Shown: positions 27,671-36,777, numbered from the stretch's first letter. The stretch is 64,000 bases of DNA from Nocardia concava NBRC 100430 (GCF_000308815.1 NZ_BAFX01000065.1:30914-94913); one strand, 5' to 3'. Translations and numbers: made by a program. Notes: generated from the sequence alone by a model not told the origin.

Positions 27671-28057
27671 ATGACAGACATGACCGCGCAGGTACAGGTG
27701 TGGATCGTCGACGACCGCCCCGCCTTCCGGCGTGCGGCCGCCGCGATGGTCGCGGCGAGCGCCGGATTCGTCGTCGCGGGCGAGGCCGACAGCGGTGAGG
27801 CGGCAGTGGAATTGACCCGCGACGCCGCCATCGGACTGGTGCTGATGGACATCAATATGCCCGGCATGGGCGGTATCGAGGCGACGCGGCGCATTCGCTC
27901 CGGGCATCCCGGGGTGGCGGTGCTGCTCATGTCGACCTATGACACGACCGATCTCCCCCACGAGGTATCACAGTGCGGCGCAGCAGGTTACGTGCACAAG
28001 GAGACGCTGAGCCCGCAGCTGCTGCGGCGGATCTGGAGCGAGCTGACACCGTCGTGA
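27671..28057 (+). CDS. Receiver-only (CheY-like) response regulator
   Basis: A 128-residue protein that consists of a receiver domain only. The acidic pair is in VWIVDDRPAF, the acceptor Asp near residue 60 is in VLMDINMPGMGG, and the Lys is in YVHKETL. There is no DNA-binding domain. The ATG at 27671 is chosen because it starts right before the domain; a longer reading adds a Pro-rich lead. Its stop overlaps the kinase start by four bases (GTGA). Such proteins act as phosphate shuttles or sinks or bind a partner protein. Confidence 0.88.
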   Translation: MTDMTAQVQVWIVDDRPAFRRAAAAMVAASAGFVVAGEADSGEAAVELTRDAAIGLVLMDINMPGMGGIEATRRIRSGHPGVAVLLMSTYDTTDLPHEVSQCGAAGYVHKETLSPQLLRRIWSELTPS

Positions 28058-29301
28058 ACTCCGACGGCACGGGCTCCCTGGCCCGCCGCCGGCTGCGCCA
28101 GCTGATCTACGCGCTGATCGTCACGACCGGAGTCCTGATCGCGCTCAATATCGCCGCGGCGTGCTGGCGGCCCACGATCTGGGTCTTCGCCATGCTGGCC
28201 GTGCTGGTGGTGGAGGCGCTGGTCTTCCTCGTGGCGCTGCACACGGCGCGGCGCGGGCCGCTGGAACGATCGGTCGCCACCCTCTCGATCATGATCTGGG
28301 CGGGCGCGATTCTCGCGTCCTGGATCTCACCGCTCACCCTGCCGATGCACTCGGTCGCGGCGCTCATCCCGGCCATCTCCGCGGTGCCCTATGTGCCGCG
28401 GCGGCATCTGCCGCACTATTTCGTGGGGACGCTGGCCAGCGCATTCCTCTGTGCCGCGCTGGCTCTGCCGCTGGTCACCTCGGTATCCGCACCGGTCACC
28501 GTGAAATACATTGCCACGCTGGGTTTCCCGGCCGTCACCGCGCCGATCCTGCTGGTCGTGTGGCACACCGCGACCACCATGCGGGACATGGCGATCATCG
28601 CACGCCGCAATGCCGATGCGCTGCGCTCCTCGCAGCGGCTGCTCGCCGAACGCGCCGACCAGCTCACGGCGTCGCGAGCGAGGCTGGTCGCGGTCACCGA
28701 CGCCGAACGCCGTCGGCTGGAACAGGATCTGCACGATGGGGCGCAGCAGCAGCTCGTCGCGGTCGCGGTCACCCTGCAGCTCGCCCGCCAGACCGCCGCC
28801 GACGATGCGGCGGCCTGTGCCGAATTGATCGGCGAGGCAGGCGAACTGCTGCAGACCGCGATCGCCGAGATTCGCCGCCTCGCCCAGGGCATCTACCCAC
28901 CACTACTGGCCCGCGACGGCCTCCGCGCCGCCCTGCCCGCCGCCGCGACCCGCTCCCCCGTACCGGTGCGAGTCCGCGTCGACCGGATCGGCCGCTACCG
29001 CCAGGACATCGAAACCGCCCTCTACTACTGCTGTCTCGAAGCCCTGCAAAACAGCGCCAAACACGGCGGCCCGGGCACCACCGTCGTCATCACCGCCCAT
29101 CAAACCAGCGGAACCCTGCTGCTCACCATCTCCGACACCGGCCGCGGCTTCGATCCAACGCTCGCCACCGAAGGCTCCGGCCTCACCAACATGAAGGACC
29201 GCCTCTCGGTGATCGGCGGCACCCTCACCATCGACACCGCCCCCGCCCTGGGCACCCGCCTGACCGCCACCATCCCCACCCAGCCGCTGGCGTCGCCCTA
29301 G
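28054..29301 (+). CDS. Membrane histidine kinase, HisKA_3 (NarX/DesK-like) type
   Basis: Sensor kinase of 415 residues. Roughly the first 175 residues contain about six hydrophobic segments with little extracytoplasmic loop, suggesting a membrane-embedded sensor. A coiled-coil linker follows. The H-box ERRRLEQDLHDGAQQQL has the phospho-His near residue 227. The ATPase domain has CCLEALQNSAKHGG (N box), ISDTGRGFD and GSGLTNMKDRL. The GTG at 28054 overlaps the receiver-only stop, so the two are coupled. The natural targets are the receivers encoded just upstream. Confidence 0.92.
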   Translation: MNSDGTGSLARRRLRQLIYALIVTTGVLIALNIAAACWRPTIWVFAMLAVLVVEALVFLVALHTARRGPLERSVATLSIMIWAGAILASWISPLTLPMHSVAALIPAISAVPYVPRRHLPHYFVGTLASAFLCAALALPLVTSVSAPVTVKYIATLGFPAVTAPILLVVWHTATTMRDMAIIARRNADALRSSQRLLAERADQLTASRARLVAVTDAERRRLEQDLHDGAQQQLVAVAVTLQLARQTAADDAAACAELIGEAGELLQTAIAEIRRLAQGIYPPLLARDGLRAALPAAATRSPVPVRVRVDRIGRYRQDIETALYYCCLEALQNSAKHGGPGTTVVITAHQTSGTLLLTISDTGRGFDPTLATEGSGLTNMKDRLSVIGGTLTIDTAPALGTRLTATIPTQPLASP

Positions 29302-29389
29302 CGCCGCAATGAAACTCGCTGGTCAGGTCCCGCGCGGGGCGACCATGATGTACTCACGCGCGATTCACGACCGATACGACGGAGGTTCC

Positions 29390-30208
29390 ATGCGTTTGAT
29401 CTCGAGTGGCCGGCTGCATGCCACGTTCGAACTCGGCGATCTGCGGGTGATCTCGCTGCGAGACGGGTACATCGACATGCCCCCGACCCGGTTGCGCGAC
29501 GAGGACGGGCGCACGTTCCTCGAGTTGCCGTCCGCCGTCCCGTTGGTCGGCGAGAATCTGCGTCTGGCGGTCAACGCCTTCTTCGTCACCGATGGTGCGC
29601 GGGCGCTGCTCATCGACACCGGCGGGTCGGACGTCTGGCACGACCCCACCATGGGATTGATCTACGACGCGCTCGACGAAGCGGGAGTCGACCGCGCGCA
29701 GATCACCGACGTGGCCATCACCCACCGGCATTCGGACCATGTGAGCGGCCTGATCGCACCGGACGGTTCGGAGGCGTTCGCGAAACTCGAGCGCGTGTGG
29801 GTCGGCGTGGGCGACACCGCGGTGTTCGAGGGGCGGCTGGAGCCGATCCGCGACCGGGTCGTGCGGATGTCGGAGCGGGTCGCGATCACCGATTGGGCCA
29901 CCGCGATTCCGGCACCGGGCCATACACCCGGTCACACCGTCTTCGACATCAGTAGCGGTACCGGCCATCTGCTGGTCTGGGGCGACACGGTGCACGTTCC
30001 CTCGCTCCAGTTCGGTCGGCCGAATGTGGCCTGGGAGTACGACGACGACCAGTCCCGGGCCCGTATCGCGCGGGCCGTTCTGCTGGAACAACTGATCCGA
30101 CCGAACCATTTCGTCGCCGGAGCGCACCTCGAATCACCCGGCATCGCCCGCGTAGCCCGTTCCGGCGATGGCTACACGCTCGAATACCTCACAGCACCGA
30201 TCGGCTGA
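29390..30208 (+). CDS. MBL-fold metallo-hydrolase
   Basis: A 272-residue metallo-beta-lactamase-fold hydrolase. ITHRHSDHVSG is the THxHxDH zinc motif, PAPGHTPGHTVFD supplies the third His, and LLVWGDTVHVPSLQ supplies the bridging Asp. The ATG at 29390 has GGAGG four bases before it; the longer reading from 29309 is not favoured. It precedes a sulfonate-type ABC operon in the same direction with a gap of about 175 bases. A sulfatase or ester hydrolase role in sulfur release is possible but not shown. Confidence 0.83.
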   Translation: MRLISSGRLHATFELGDLRVISLRDGYIDMPPTRLRDEDGRTFLELPSAVPLVGENLRLAVNAFFVTDGARALLIDTGGSDVWHDPTMGLIYDALDEAGVDRAQITDVAITHRHSDHVSGLIAPDGSEAFAKLERVWVGVGDTAVFEGRLEPIRDRVVRMSERVAITDWATAIPAPGHTPGHTVFDISSGTGHLLVWGDTVHVPSLQFGRPNVAWEYDDDQSRARIARAVLLEQLIRPNHFVAGAHLESPGIARVARSGDGYTLEYLTAPIG

Positions 30209-30353
30209 TCCGTGCCGCAGACTCAGCGCCGCCTTCGAATCACGGTGATCGTGGCGCTGTTCGAGAGCGCCTGCCCGCGACAGGATCTGGCCGGACGGTT
30301 TCGGTCTCGCATCGGAGCCGCCGGTCCACCTGTTCGAGAGAGAGGCGCTTCGC

Positions 30354-30389
30354 GTGAGTCCCCATCGCGTGCTCGGAATCGGCACATGA
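30354..30389 (+). CDS. Possible 11-residue leader ORF overlapping the permease start
   Basis: GTG at 30354 begins an 11-codon frame (VSPHRVLGIGT) whose TGA overlaps the ATG of the following permease (ATGA). GAGAGAGG lies eight bases upstream, a better ribosome site than any seen directly before the permease. It may serve to deliver ribosomes to the permease start. Evidence is spacing only, and the peptide has no recognisable feature. Confidence 0.3.
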   Translation: MSPHRVLGIGT

Positions 30390-31258
30390 TCAGTATTGGT
30401 GCGGCACGCTCGGCCACCGATGCGGCGAACCAGGCCCGGTTCGCCCTGCCCACCGGTCCGCTGCGCGGTCTCGCCGTGCGGGTTCTGTCGCTGGTCGTGC
30501 TGCTTGCCGTGTGGTGGGCGGTGGCCGCCGCCAAATGGATTGATCCGCAGTTTCTTCCGGGTCCGCGCGCGGTGTGGGACGCGTTCGTGCGGGCCAACAG
30601 CTGGCATCCGCTCGCGCCCGGGGTGCCGCGCGAGGTGCCCGGCGAGCAGAACTATTTCCTGTGGGAGCATCTGGTCGCCAGCCTGCAGCGCATTTTCGTG
30701 GGCGCGGGCGCGGCCGTAATCCTCGGTCCCATCGTCGGTTTCGCGCTTGGTACCTCCAAGACCCTGGCCACGATCATCGGGCCGTATCTGAACTTCCTGC
30801 GCACCCTGCCGCCGCTCGGCTATATCGGCCTGCTCATCGTGTGGTTCGGCATCGGCGACACCTCCAAGATCTGGCTGCTGTTCCTGGCCGCCTTCCCGCC
30901 GGTGGTCGTCGCCACCATCGCAGGCGTGCAACAGGTTTCGGTCGACCGCATCAATGCCGCGCGGTCCCTCGGCGCGAATCGGCTACAGGTCATCAGCCGC
31001 GTCCTACTCCCCGCCACCCTGCCCGAGGTGATTGGCGGCATCCGGGTCGCGGTCGGCTTCGCCTGGACCACCGTGGTCGCGGCGGAACTCAACAATGGCA
31101 TCCCCGGCATCGGCGGACTCGCCTTCCTGGCCGGTCAGCAGCTCAATACGCCGCTGACTATGGCCTGCATCATCGTCATCGGTCTCACCGCGCTCATTCT
31201 CGACGCGGTCATCAGCTGGATCGGCACGCTGGTCGTGCCGTGGAAGGGCAAGGCATGA
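30386..31258 (+). CDS. ABC transporter permease, SsuC/TauC (sulfonate/nitrate) family
   Basis: Inner-membrane channel of a sulfonate-type importer, 290 residues with about six helices. The N-terminal PQFLPGPRAVWDAF, the LPPLGYIGLLIVWFGIGDTSK segment and the ATPase-coupling loop (INAARSLGANRLQVISRVLLP) are typical of the family. It is first in a permease, binding protein, ATPase operon with four-base overlaps at both junctions. A taurine/alkanesulfonate substrate is inferred from family and region. Confidence 0.88.
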   Translation: MISIGAARSATDAANQARFALPTGPLRGLAVRVLSLVVLLAVWWAVAAAKWIDPQFLPGPRAVWDAFVRANSWHPLAPGVPREVPGEQNYFLWEHLVASLQRIFVGAGAAVILGPIVGFALGTSKTLATIIGPYLNFLRTLPPLGYIGLLIVWFGIGDTSKIWLLFLAAFPPVVVATIAGVQQVSVDRINAARSLGANRLQVISRVLLPATLPEVIGGIRVAVGFAWTTVVAAELNNGIPGIGGLAFLAGQQLNTPLTMACIIVIGLTALILDAVISWIGTLVVPWKGKA

Positions 31259-32313
31259 AGCGCGTTTTCGCGGCAGTGGCATTGGCGGGTCTGCTCACCG
31301 GATCGCTGACCGCGTGCGTCTCATCCGGGCGCACCGATCAGTCGCGGGCGACCGGGGACAAGGTGGCGTGCCCGGTGGCGGTGGATGAAAGCTTCACCGG
31401 GACAGTGCGACTCGGGTATCAGGAGATTCCGAACGGGGATCTGGTGGTCAAGGACGCGGGGGTGCTGGAGACGTGCCTGCCCAAGGCCAAGATCACGTGG
31501 AGCAAGTTCGCGTCGGGTGCCACCGTGATTCAGGCGTTCGGGTCGAACTCGCTCGATCTCGGGCTGCTCGGCAGTGCGGCGGCCGCGCGGGCGCTGTCCG
31601 CGCCGCTGAACATCGGGATGAAGGCGGTCTGGGTTCACGATGTGATCGGGGCGGCCGAATCGCTGGCGGTGAAGGATCCGGCGATCACCACGGTGGCGGG
31701 CTTGCGCGGCAAGCGAATCGCGGTGCCGTTCGCCAGCACCTCGCACTACAGCCTGCTCGCGGCGCTCACGGCGGCCGGGGTCGAGCGCGATGTGCAGTTG
31801 ATCAACATGCAGCCCGACGCCATCGCGGCGGCCTGGCGGGGCGGGGATATCGACGCGGCGTTCATCTGGGAGCCGACGCTGTCGGAGCTGCTGAAGAACG
31901 GGCACGTGGTCACGACCGCCGCCGATACCGCCAAGGCGGGTAAGCCGACCTACGACCTGGAAGGCGCGCGCGCCGAGTTCGTTTCGGCCAATCCGAAGTT
32001 CCTGCAGGTGTGGACGGCGGCGCAGAACTGGGCCGTCAACCTGATCAATACCTCCCCCGATGCCGCGGCCACCCGCATCTCCGCGCAGCTGGGCGTGCCG
32101 GTGCCCGATATCCGCAAGCAGCTCGGCGAGTACGGCTACCTCGACGCGGCCACCCAGGCCGGACCGGCGTACCTGGGCAAACAGCTGGGCGCGGATCTGA
32201 AGTCGTCGGCCGATTTCCTCCTGAGCCAGGGCGAGATTCAGGGCGTCGCGAGCCCGGAGGCGTACGCGGCGGCGGTGTACGCCGATGCCGCCAACAAGGC
32301 GAGCGCCAAGTGA
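31255..32313 (+). CDS. ABC transporter substrate-binding lipoprotein, TauA-like
   Basis: Periplasm-side receptor of the first sulfonate-type importer, 352 residues. The lipoprotein signal ends in LTAC with the modified Cys near residue 21. After it come VRLGYQEIPNGDLVVKD, the ligand-pocket stretch GSAAAARALSAPLNI and RGKRIAVPFASTSHYSLLAAL, as in TauA/SsuA proteins. The ATG overlaps the permease stop (ATGA), and the stop overlaps the ATPase start (GTGA). The exact ligand is not determined. Confidence 0.87.
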   Translation: MKRVFAAVALAGLLTGSLTACVSSGRTDQSRATGDKVACPVAVDESFTGTVRLGYQEIPNGDLVVKDAGVLETCLPKAKITWSKFASGATVIQAFGSNSLDLGLLGSAAAARALSAPLNIGMKAVWVHDVIGAAESLAVKDPAITTVAGLRGKRIAVPFASTSHYSLLAALTAAGVERDVQLINMQPDAIAAAWRGGDIDAAFIWEPTLSELLKNGHVVTTAADTAKAGKPTYDLEGARAEFVSANPKFLQVWTAAQNWAVNLINTSPDAAATRISAQLGVPVPDIRKQLGEYGYLDAATQAGPAYLGKQLGADLKSSADFLLSQGEIQGVASPEAYAAAVYADAANKASAK

Positions 32314-33107
32314 CCACCGCCCTGGAAGCGCGCGATCGGGTTGTCCTGACGGAGGTGTCGAAGACCTACGACACCGCCACCGGCAGCACGGTCGCGCTCT
32401 CCCCCACCGATCTGGTCATCGAGCCCGGCGAGTTCGTCAGCGTCGTCGGCCCGTCCGGCTGCGGTAAGACGACACTGCTGCAACTGCTCGGCGGCTTCCT
32501 CGAACCCAGCACCGGCGACCTGCTGGTCGGCCAGGACCCCATCAACGGGCCGAGCCCCGAGCGCGGCGTGGTCTTCCAGGCCCCCACGCTGTACCCGTGG
32601 CTGTCGGTGCGCGGCAATATCGAGTTCGGTCCGAAATGTCGTGGTGTGGACCGGAAGACGCGGCGCGCGGCCGCCGAGCGGCTGCTCGAACTGGTCGGCC
32701 TGGCCGACTTCGGAGACAAGCGGCCCTACGAGCTCTCCGGCGGCATGCAGCAGCGGGCGCAGATCGCGCGGGTGCTGGTCAACGATCCGCGCATCATCCT
32801 CATGGACGAGCCGTTCGGCGCACTGGATCAGCTCACCCGCGAACGACTCCAGGTCGAGCTGCTGCGGCTGTGGCGCGAGGCGGGCAAAACCATTGTGTTC
32901 GTGACCCATTCGGTGGAGGAAGCGGTATTCCTGTCCACGCGGGTTCTGGTCATGAGCGCCCGCCCGGGGCGGATCATCGTGGATCGACGGATCGAATTAC
33001 CGGGTGATGACGGTGCCGGGGTGCGCGACCTCGCCGTCACGGCCACACCCGAATTCCAGGCACTGAAAACCGAATTGGCGAAAGCGATCTACGACGCTCA
33101 CGCATAA
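32310..33107 (+). CDS. ABC transporter ATP-binding protein, SsuB/TauB-like
   Basis: ATPase of the first sulfonate-type importer, 265 residues. Walker A is GPSGCGKTT, the signature is LSGGMQQR, Walker B is ILMDEPFGALD and the switch His is in VTHSVEEAVFL. The start is GTG in a four-base overlap with the binding-protein gene. The operon ends with a strong hairpin 15 bases downstream. Confidence 0.92.
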   Translation: MTTALEARDRVVLTEVSKTYDTATGSTVALSPTDLVIEPGEFVSVVGPSGCGKTTLLQLLGGFLEPSTGDLLVGQDPINGPSPERGVVFQAPTLYPWLSVRGNIEFGPKCRGVDRKTRRAAAERLLELVGLADFGDKRPYELSGGMQQRAQIARVLVNDPRIILMDEPFGALDQLTRERLQVELLRLWREAGKTIVFVTHSVEEAVFLSTRVLVMSARPGRIIVDRRIELPGDDGAGVRDLAVTATPEFQALKTELAKAIYDAHA

Positions 33108-33121
33108 CCCTGGAAATACAC

Positions 33122-33159
33122 CGATGGCCCTTGCCGCTTATTAGCGACAAGGGCCATCG
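33122..33159. terminator. Bidirectional terminator hairpin
   Basis: CGATGGCCCTTG at 33122-33133 pairs perfectly with CAAGGGCCATCG at 33148-33159, with a further CGC/GCG pairing inside. It separates the plus-strand ABC operon from the minus-strand rpf gene and can serve both. Confidence 0.75.
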
Positions 33160-33186
33160 TGATGTTCTGACGAACGCGAAACCCGA

Positions 33187-33687
<501 letters not shown>

Positions 33688-33809
33688 TCACGGCGAATCA
33701 CGTCCCGATCACGGACGGTTGACAAAACGATCTCGACGCCACTCGATCCGTTTTCGCTGATCGCATCGGAGTGTCGCCGAATAACATTTCTGCAATTTAC
33801 AGTCGAATT

Positions 33810-33825
33810 TGTGACGGACGTCACG
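33810..33825. promoter_or_regulatory. CRP/GlxR-type binding site
   Basis: TGTGACGGACGTCACG matches TGTGA-N6-TCACA at nine of ten positions and is symmetric over GTGACG-GA-CGTCAC. It is about 285 bases upstream of the rpf start codon and 135 upstream of the IclR start. CRP control of rpfA is known in M. tuberculosis, which favours rpf as the target. Confidence 0.6.
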
Positions 33826-33910
33826 AAGAAATGGTGACCCCAATCGCGTAATACAAACCCGATACAAAACGATCCCCACCGAAAATTGCCCTCCGACCGG
33901 CTGGGATCGC

Positions 33911-33922
33911 GTTGCGCACAAC
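33911..33922. promoter_or_regulatory. Short palindrome before the IclR gene
   Basis: GTTGCGCACAAC (GTTG-N4-CAAC) lies 38 bases before the IclR start codon, a possible autoregulatory operator. The arms are short, so the support is weak. Confidence 0.3.
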
Positions 33923-33959
33923 CGTTGCCGCAGGTCAAAGGCATGGGAATAGTGCGTCC

Positions 33960-34700
33960 ATGGCCGATGAACCACGTTCCGGAGCACGCGCGGTGGACCG
34001 CGCGGTAGAGGTGCTCAACTGCTTTCAGGGCGACGATCCCGAGCTCTCGCTCAGCGATCTCGCCCAGCTGGCCGGATTGCCGGTCAGCACCACGCACCGG
34101 CTGGCCCAGGCCTTGGTCCGCGGCGGGCTGCTGGAGCAGGATCCGGCGAACGACCGCTACCGGGTCGGGCAGGGACTGGCCACGCTCGCGCGCCCGGCGC
34201 TGTCCCGGCTGGGGCTGGACGCGATCGCACCCCACCTGTACGCGCTGGCCGCGGGCATCGGGATCACGGTGAGTGTGAGCGTGCCCGACGACAGTGACGC
34301 CGTGACGGTGTTCCAGGCCCGCCCGCCCATCACCTTCTGCCACCACCAGGTGCCGCGGCCCCGGCAGTCGCTGCACACCAGCGCGACCGGGCACGCGCTG
34401 CTGGCCTACTCCCCGGCCCGCGCGGCCGCCGACCTCGACCTGGACCGCGTCCGCCACACCGGCTTCGCCTCGGAGCTGATCGAGACCGAGGACCCCATTC
34501 GCGCGCTGGCGGTGCCGATCGTCGGACCCGGCAAACAGGTGCAGGGCGCGCTGGCGGTGCAGGCGCGTTCGGCTCGGCTCAATAGCGAGCTGATCCGCGC
34601 CGTCGTCCCGGCCATGCGGATCGCGGCGGGCCGGATCGGGCCGATGCTCCAAACCACCGGCGGCCCAGCGCTTTCCGTCGCCGAATTTCGCTCACGCTGA
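33960..34700 (+). CDS. IclR family transcriptional regulator
   Basis: A 246-residue regulator with an N-terminal winged helix (AVDRAVEVLNCFQ, LSDLAQLAGLPVSTTHRLAQAL) and a C-terminal effector domain (RQSLHTSATGHALLAY, the canonical IclR ligand segment, and RALAVPIVGP). It stands directly upstream of the second sulfonate-type operon on the same strand, with about 170 bases between, and is the likely local controller of sulfonate uptake and cleavage. Its effector is unknown. No ribosome site is striking before the ATG. Confidence 0.88.
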   Translation: MADEPRSGARAVDRAVEVLNCFQGDDPELSLSDLAQLAGLPVSTTHRLAQALVRGGLLEQDPANDRYRVGQGLATLARPALSRLGLDAIAPHLYALAAGIGITVSVSVPDDSDAVTVFQARPPITFCHHQVPRPRQSLHTSATGHALLAYSPARAAADLDLDRVRHTGFASELIETEDPIRALAVPIVGPGKQVQGALAVQARSARLNSELIRAVVPAMRIAAGRIGPMLQTTGGPALSVAEFRSR

Positions 34701-34797
34701 TTTCCACATCGTGAAATGGCGGTTGCCGGGCCGATCCGGCGATCGCAGCATATGAGCACTTCCCCATCGACCGAGGCCCGTCCGGAAAGGGATTCCC

Positions 34798-34992
34798 ATG
34801 ACGCTCTGTTGTCGCCCCAGTCTCCAATCACCCCGTGCGACAGACACATTCACCGAAAGAATCCCCCATGGCATCCCCTCTCCGCCGTCCGCGGCTGCGC
34901 CGCGCCCTCGCGGCCGCCTTCGCCGTCTCCACCGCGGTGGTCCTGCTGACCGGTTGCGCCAAGACCGACGCGGGCACGACCGCCGACGGTAA
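34798..34992 (+). CDS. Candidate cysteine-sensing small ORF before the sulfonate operon
   Basis: ATG at 34798 with a good ribosome site (GGAAAGGG, six-base spacing) opens a 64-codon frame that begins MTLCCRPSL and ends inside the binding-protein gene, overlapping it out of frame by 125 bases. Codons 4 and 5 are tandem TGT, a rare choice in such GC-rich DNA, where TGC is expected. Mycobacteria use overlapping small ORFs with polycysteine tracts as cysteine-responsive attenuators of sulfur genes. A sulfonate operon is a fitting target. No experimental evidence; the Cys run is only two long. Confidence 0.4.
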   Translation: MTLCCRPSLQSPRATDTFTERIPHGIPSPPSAAAPRPRGRLRRLHRGGPADRLRQDRRGHDRRR

Positions 34993-35947
34993 GACCGTCG
35001 TCCGCTACCAGGGCACCACCGGCCAGGTCACCGCCTTCGAATTGGCCGCCGACCTGGGCTACTTCAAGAAGATCGATCTGCACTGGGAGGGTGACACCAC
35101 CAGTGGCCCGGCCAATATCCAGGCCGCGGCCACCAAGCAGGTCGAATTCGGCAGCGCCTTCAACGGCGCGGTCATCAAACTCATCGCCGGCGGCGCGCCG
35201 GTCACCTCGGTGCTCAGCTCCTACGGGGCCGACGAGCTGAACTTCACCGGCTACTTCGTGCGCGACGACTCCGGCATCAAATCGGCCCGTGACCTGATCG
35301 GCAAGAAGGTCGGCGTCAATACCCTCGGCGCCCACCACGAATTCATCACCCGGCAGTGGCTGCACGATCAGGGTCTCAGCGACGCCGAGATCAAGCAGGT
35401 GCAGCTCGTGGTGCTGCCGCCCGCCAATACCGAGGACGCGCTGCGCAACGGGCAGATCGACGTGGCCGCGCTCGGCGGCGTCTTCCGCGATACCGCGGTC
35501 AGCCGCGGCGGGCTGCACCCGCTCTACACCGACAAGGATCTGTTCGGGCAATTCGATTACGGCACTTATGTTTTCCGCAACGACTACTTGAAGTCGCACG
35601 GCGACGCGGTGGCCGATTTCGTGCAGGGCACCGCCCGCGCCACCCGCTGGCTGCAGGTGACACCGCACGACGAGGTGGTGGCCCGCTTCGCCGACATCAT
35701 CCACAAGCGCGGGCGCAATGAGAACACCAACCTACTGCAGTACTACAAGAGTTCGGGCATCCCGGTCGCGGGCGGTGTGATCGCCGAACGGGAGCTGCAG
35801 ATCTGGATCGACTGGCTGGTACGCAACGGCGAACTGCCCGCGGGCAAGCTCGCGGCCAAGGACCTCTACACCAACAAGGACAACCCCTACGCCAACGGCA
35901 CCTATCCCGCGAGCAGCGGGCCGAGCGGTGAGGCGATCGCGAAATGA
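34868..35947 (+). CDS. ABC transporter substrate-binding lipoprotein, SsuA/TauA-like
   Basis: Receptor of the second sulfonate-type importer, 359 residues. The signal peptide ends in LLTGC (lipobox, Cys near residue 31), and the mature part opens VVRYQGTTGQVTAFELAADLGYF. NIQAAATKQVEFGSAFNGA and GKKVGVNTLGAHHEFITRQWL are the pocket and hinge segments of the family. Its own ribosome site (GAAAGA) is poor, which makes the overlapping small ORF upstream a plausible control point. The stop overlaps the ATPase start (ATGA). Confidence 0.87.
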   Translation: MASPLRRPRLRRALAAAFAVSTAVVLLTGCAKTDAGTTADGKTVVRYQGTTGQVTAFELAADLGYFKKIDLHWEGDTTSGPANIQAAATKQVEFGSAFNGAVIKLIAGGAPVTSVLSSYGADELNFTGYFVRDDSGIKSARDLIGKKVGVNTLGAHHEFITRQWLHDQGLSDAEIKQVQLVVLPPANTEDALRNGQIDVAALGGVFRDTAVSRGGLHPLYTDKDLFGQFDYGTYVFRNDYLKSHGDAVADFVQGTARATRWLQVTPHDEVVARFADIIHKRGRNENTNLLQYYKSSGIPVAGGVIAERELQIWIDWLVRNGELPAGKLAAKDLYTNKDNPYANGTYPASSGPSGEAIAK

Positions 35948-36777
35948 GCACGGACACCGTCAAACTCGCGCTCGCCGGGGTGAGCAAGGAATTCCCGGTC
36001 CGAGGTGAGCGGGAGGCCTTCACCGCACTGTCGGATATCACCGTCGATGTGCGGGACGGGGAATTCCTGGTGCTGGTCGGGCCCAGCGGATCGGGCAAAT
36101 CCACCCTGCTGGACCTGCTGGGCGGACTCGGGAAACCCACCGCGGGGCAGATCCTCCTCGACGGCGCGCCCGTCACCGGGCCGGGCCTGGATCGCGGGAT
36201 CGTGTTCCAGCAGTACGCGCTGCTGCCGTGGCGCACGGCCCGCACGAATATCGAATTCGGCTTGGAGGCCAAGGGAATTCGGCGGCGGGAGCGCCGCAAG
36301 ATCGCCGAGCACTACCTGGAGCTGGTCGGGCTGGCCGGGTTCGGGGACCGCTATCCGCACGAGCTGTCCGGCGGCATGAAGCAGCGCGTGGCCATCGCCC
36401 GCAGCCTGGCCTTCGACCCGGAGGTGCTGCTCATGGACGAGCCCTTCGCGGCCCTGGACGCGCAGACCCGGGAGTCGTTGCAGGACGAGCTGTTACGGAT
36501 CTGGCGGGCCACCGGCAAGACCGTGCTGTTCATCACCCACGGCATCGACGAAGCGGTCTATCTGGGCCAGCGGGTCGCGGTGCTCACCTCGCGGCCGGGC
36601 CGGATCAAGGCCGTGGTCGATATCGACCTCGATCGCGACGGGGACGCGGACATCCGCTCCAGCGAGCGCTTCCGCGAGCTGCGGCACGAGGTCTGGTCGC
36701 TGCTGCACGACGAGGTCGCCCGGGCGCAGGACCTCGAACAGGCCGATCTCGCCGACAGGAGAAACTCCCATGTCTAG
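35944..36777 (+). CDS. ABC transporter ATP-binding protein, SsuB/TauB-like
   Basis: ATPase of the second importer, 277 residues, with Walker A GPSGSGKST, signature LSGGMKQR, Walker B LLMDEPFAALD and switch His in ITHGIDEAVYLG. It overlaps the binding-protein gene by four bases and the permease gene by eight. The second transporter therefore has the order binding protein, ATPase, permease, unlike the first one. Confidence 0.92.
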   Translation: MSTDTVKLALAGVSKEFPVRGEREAFTALSDITVDVRDGEFLVLVGPSGSGKSTLLDLLGGLGKPTAGQILLDGAPVTGPGLDRGIVFQQYALLPWRTARTNIEFGLEAKGIRRRERRKIAEHYLELVGLAGFGDRYPHELSGGMKQRVAIARSLAFDPEVLLMDEPFAALDAQTRESLQDELLRIWRATGKTVLFITHGIDEAVYLGQRVAVLTSRPGRIKAVVDIDLDRDGDADIRSSERFRELRHEVWSLLHDEVARAQDLEQADLADRRNSHV

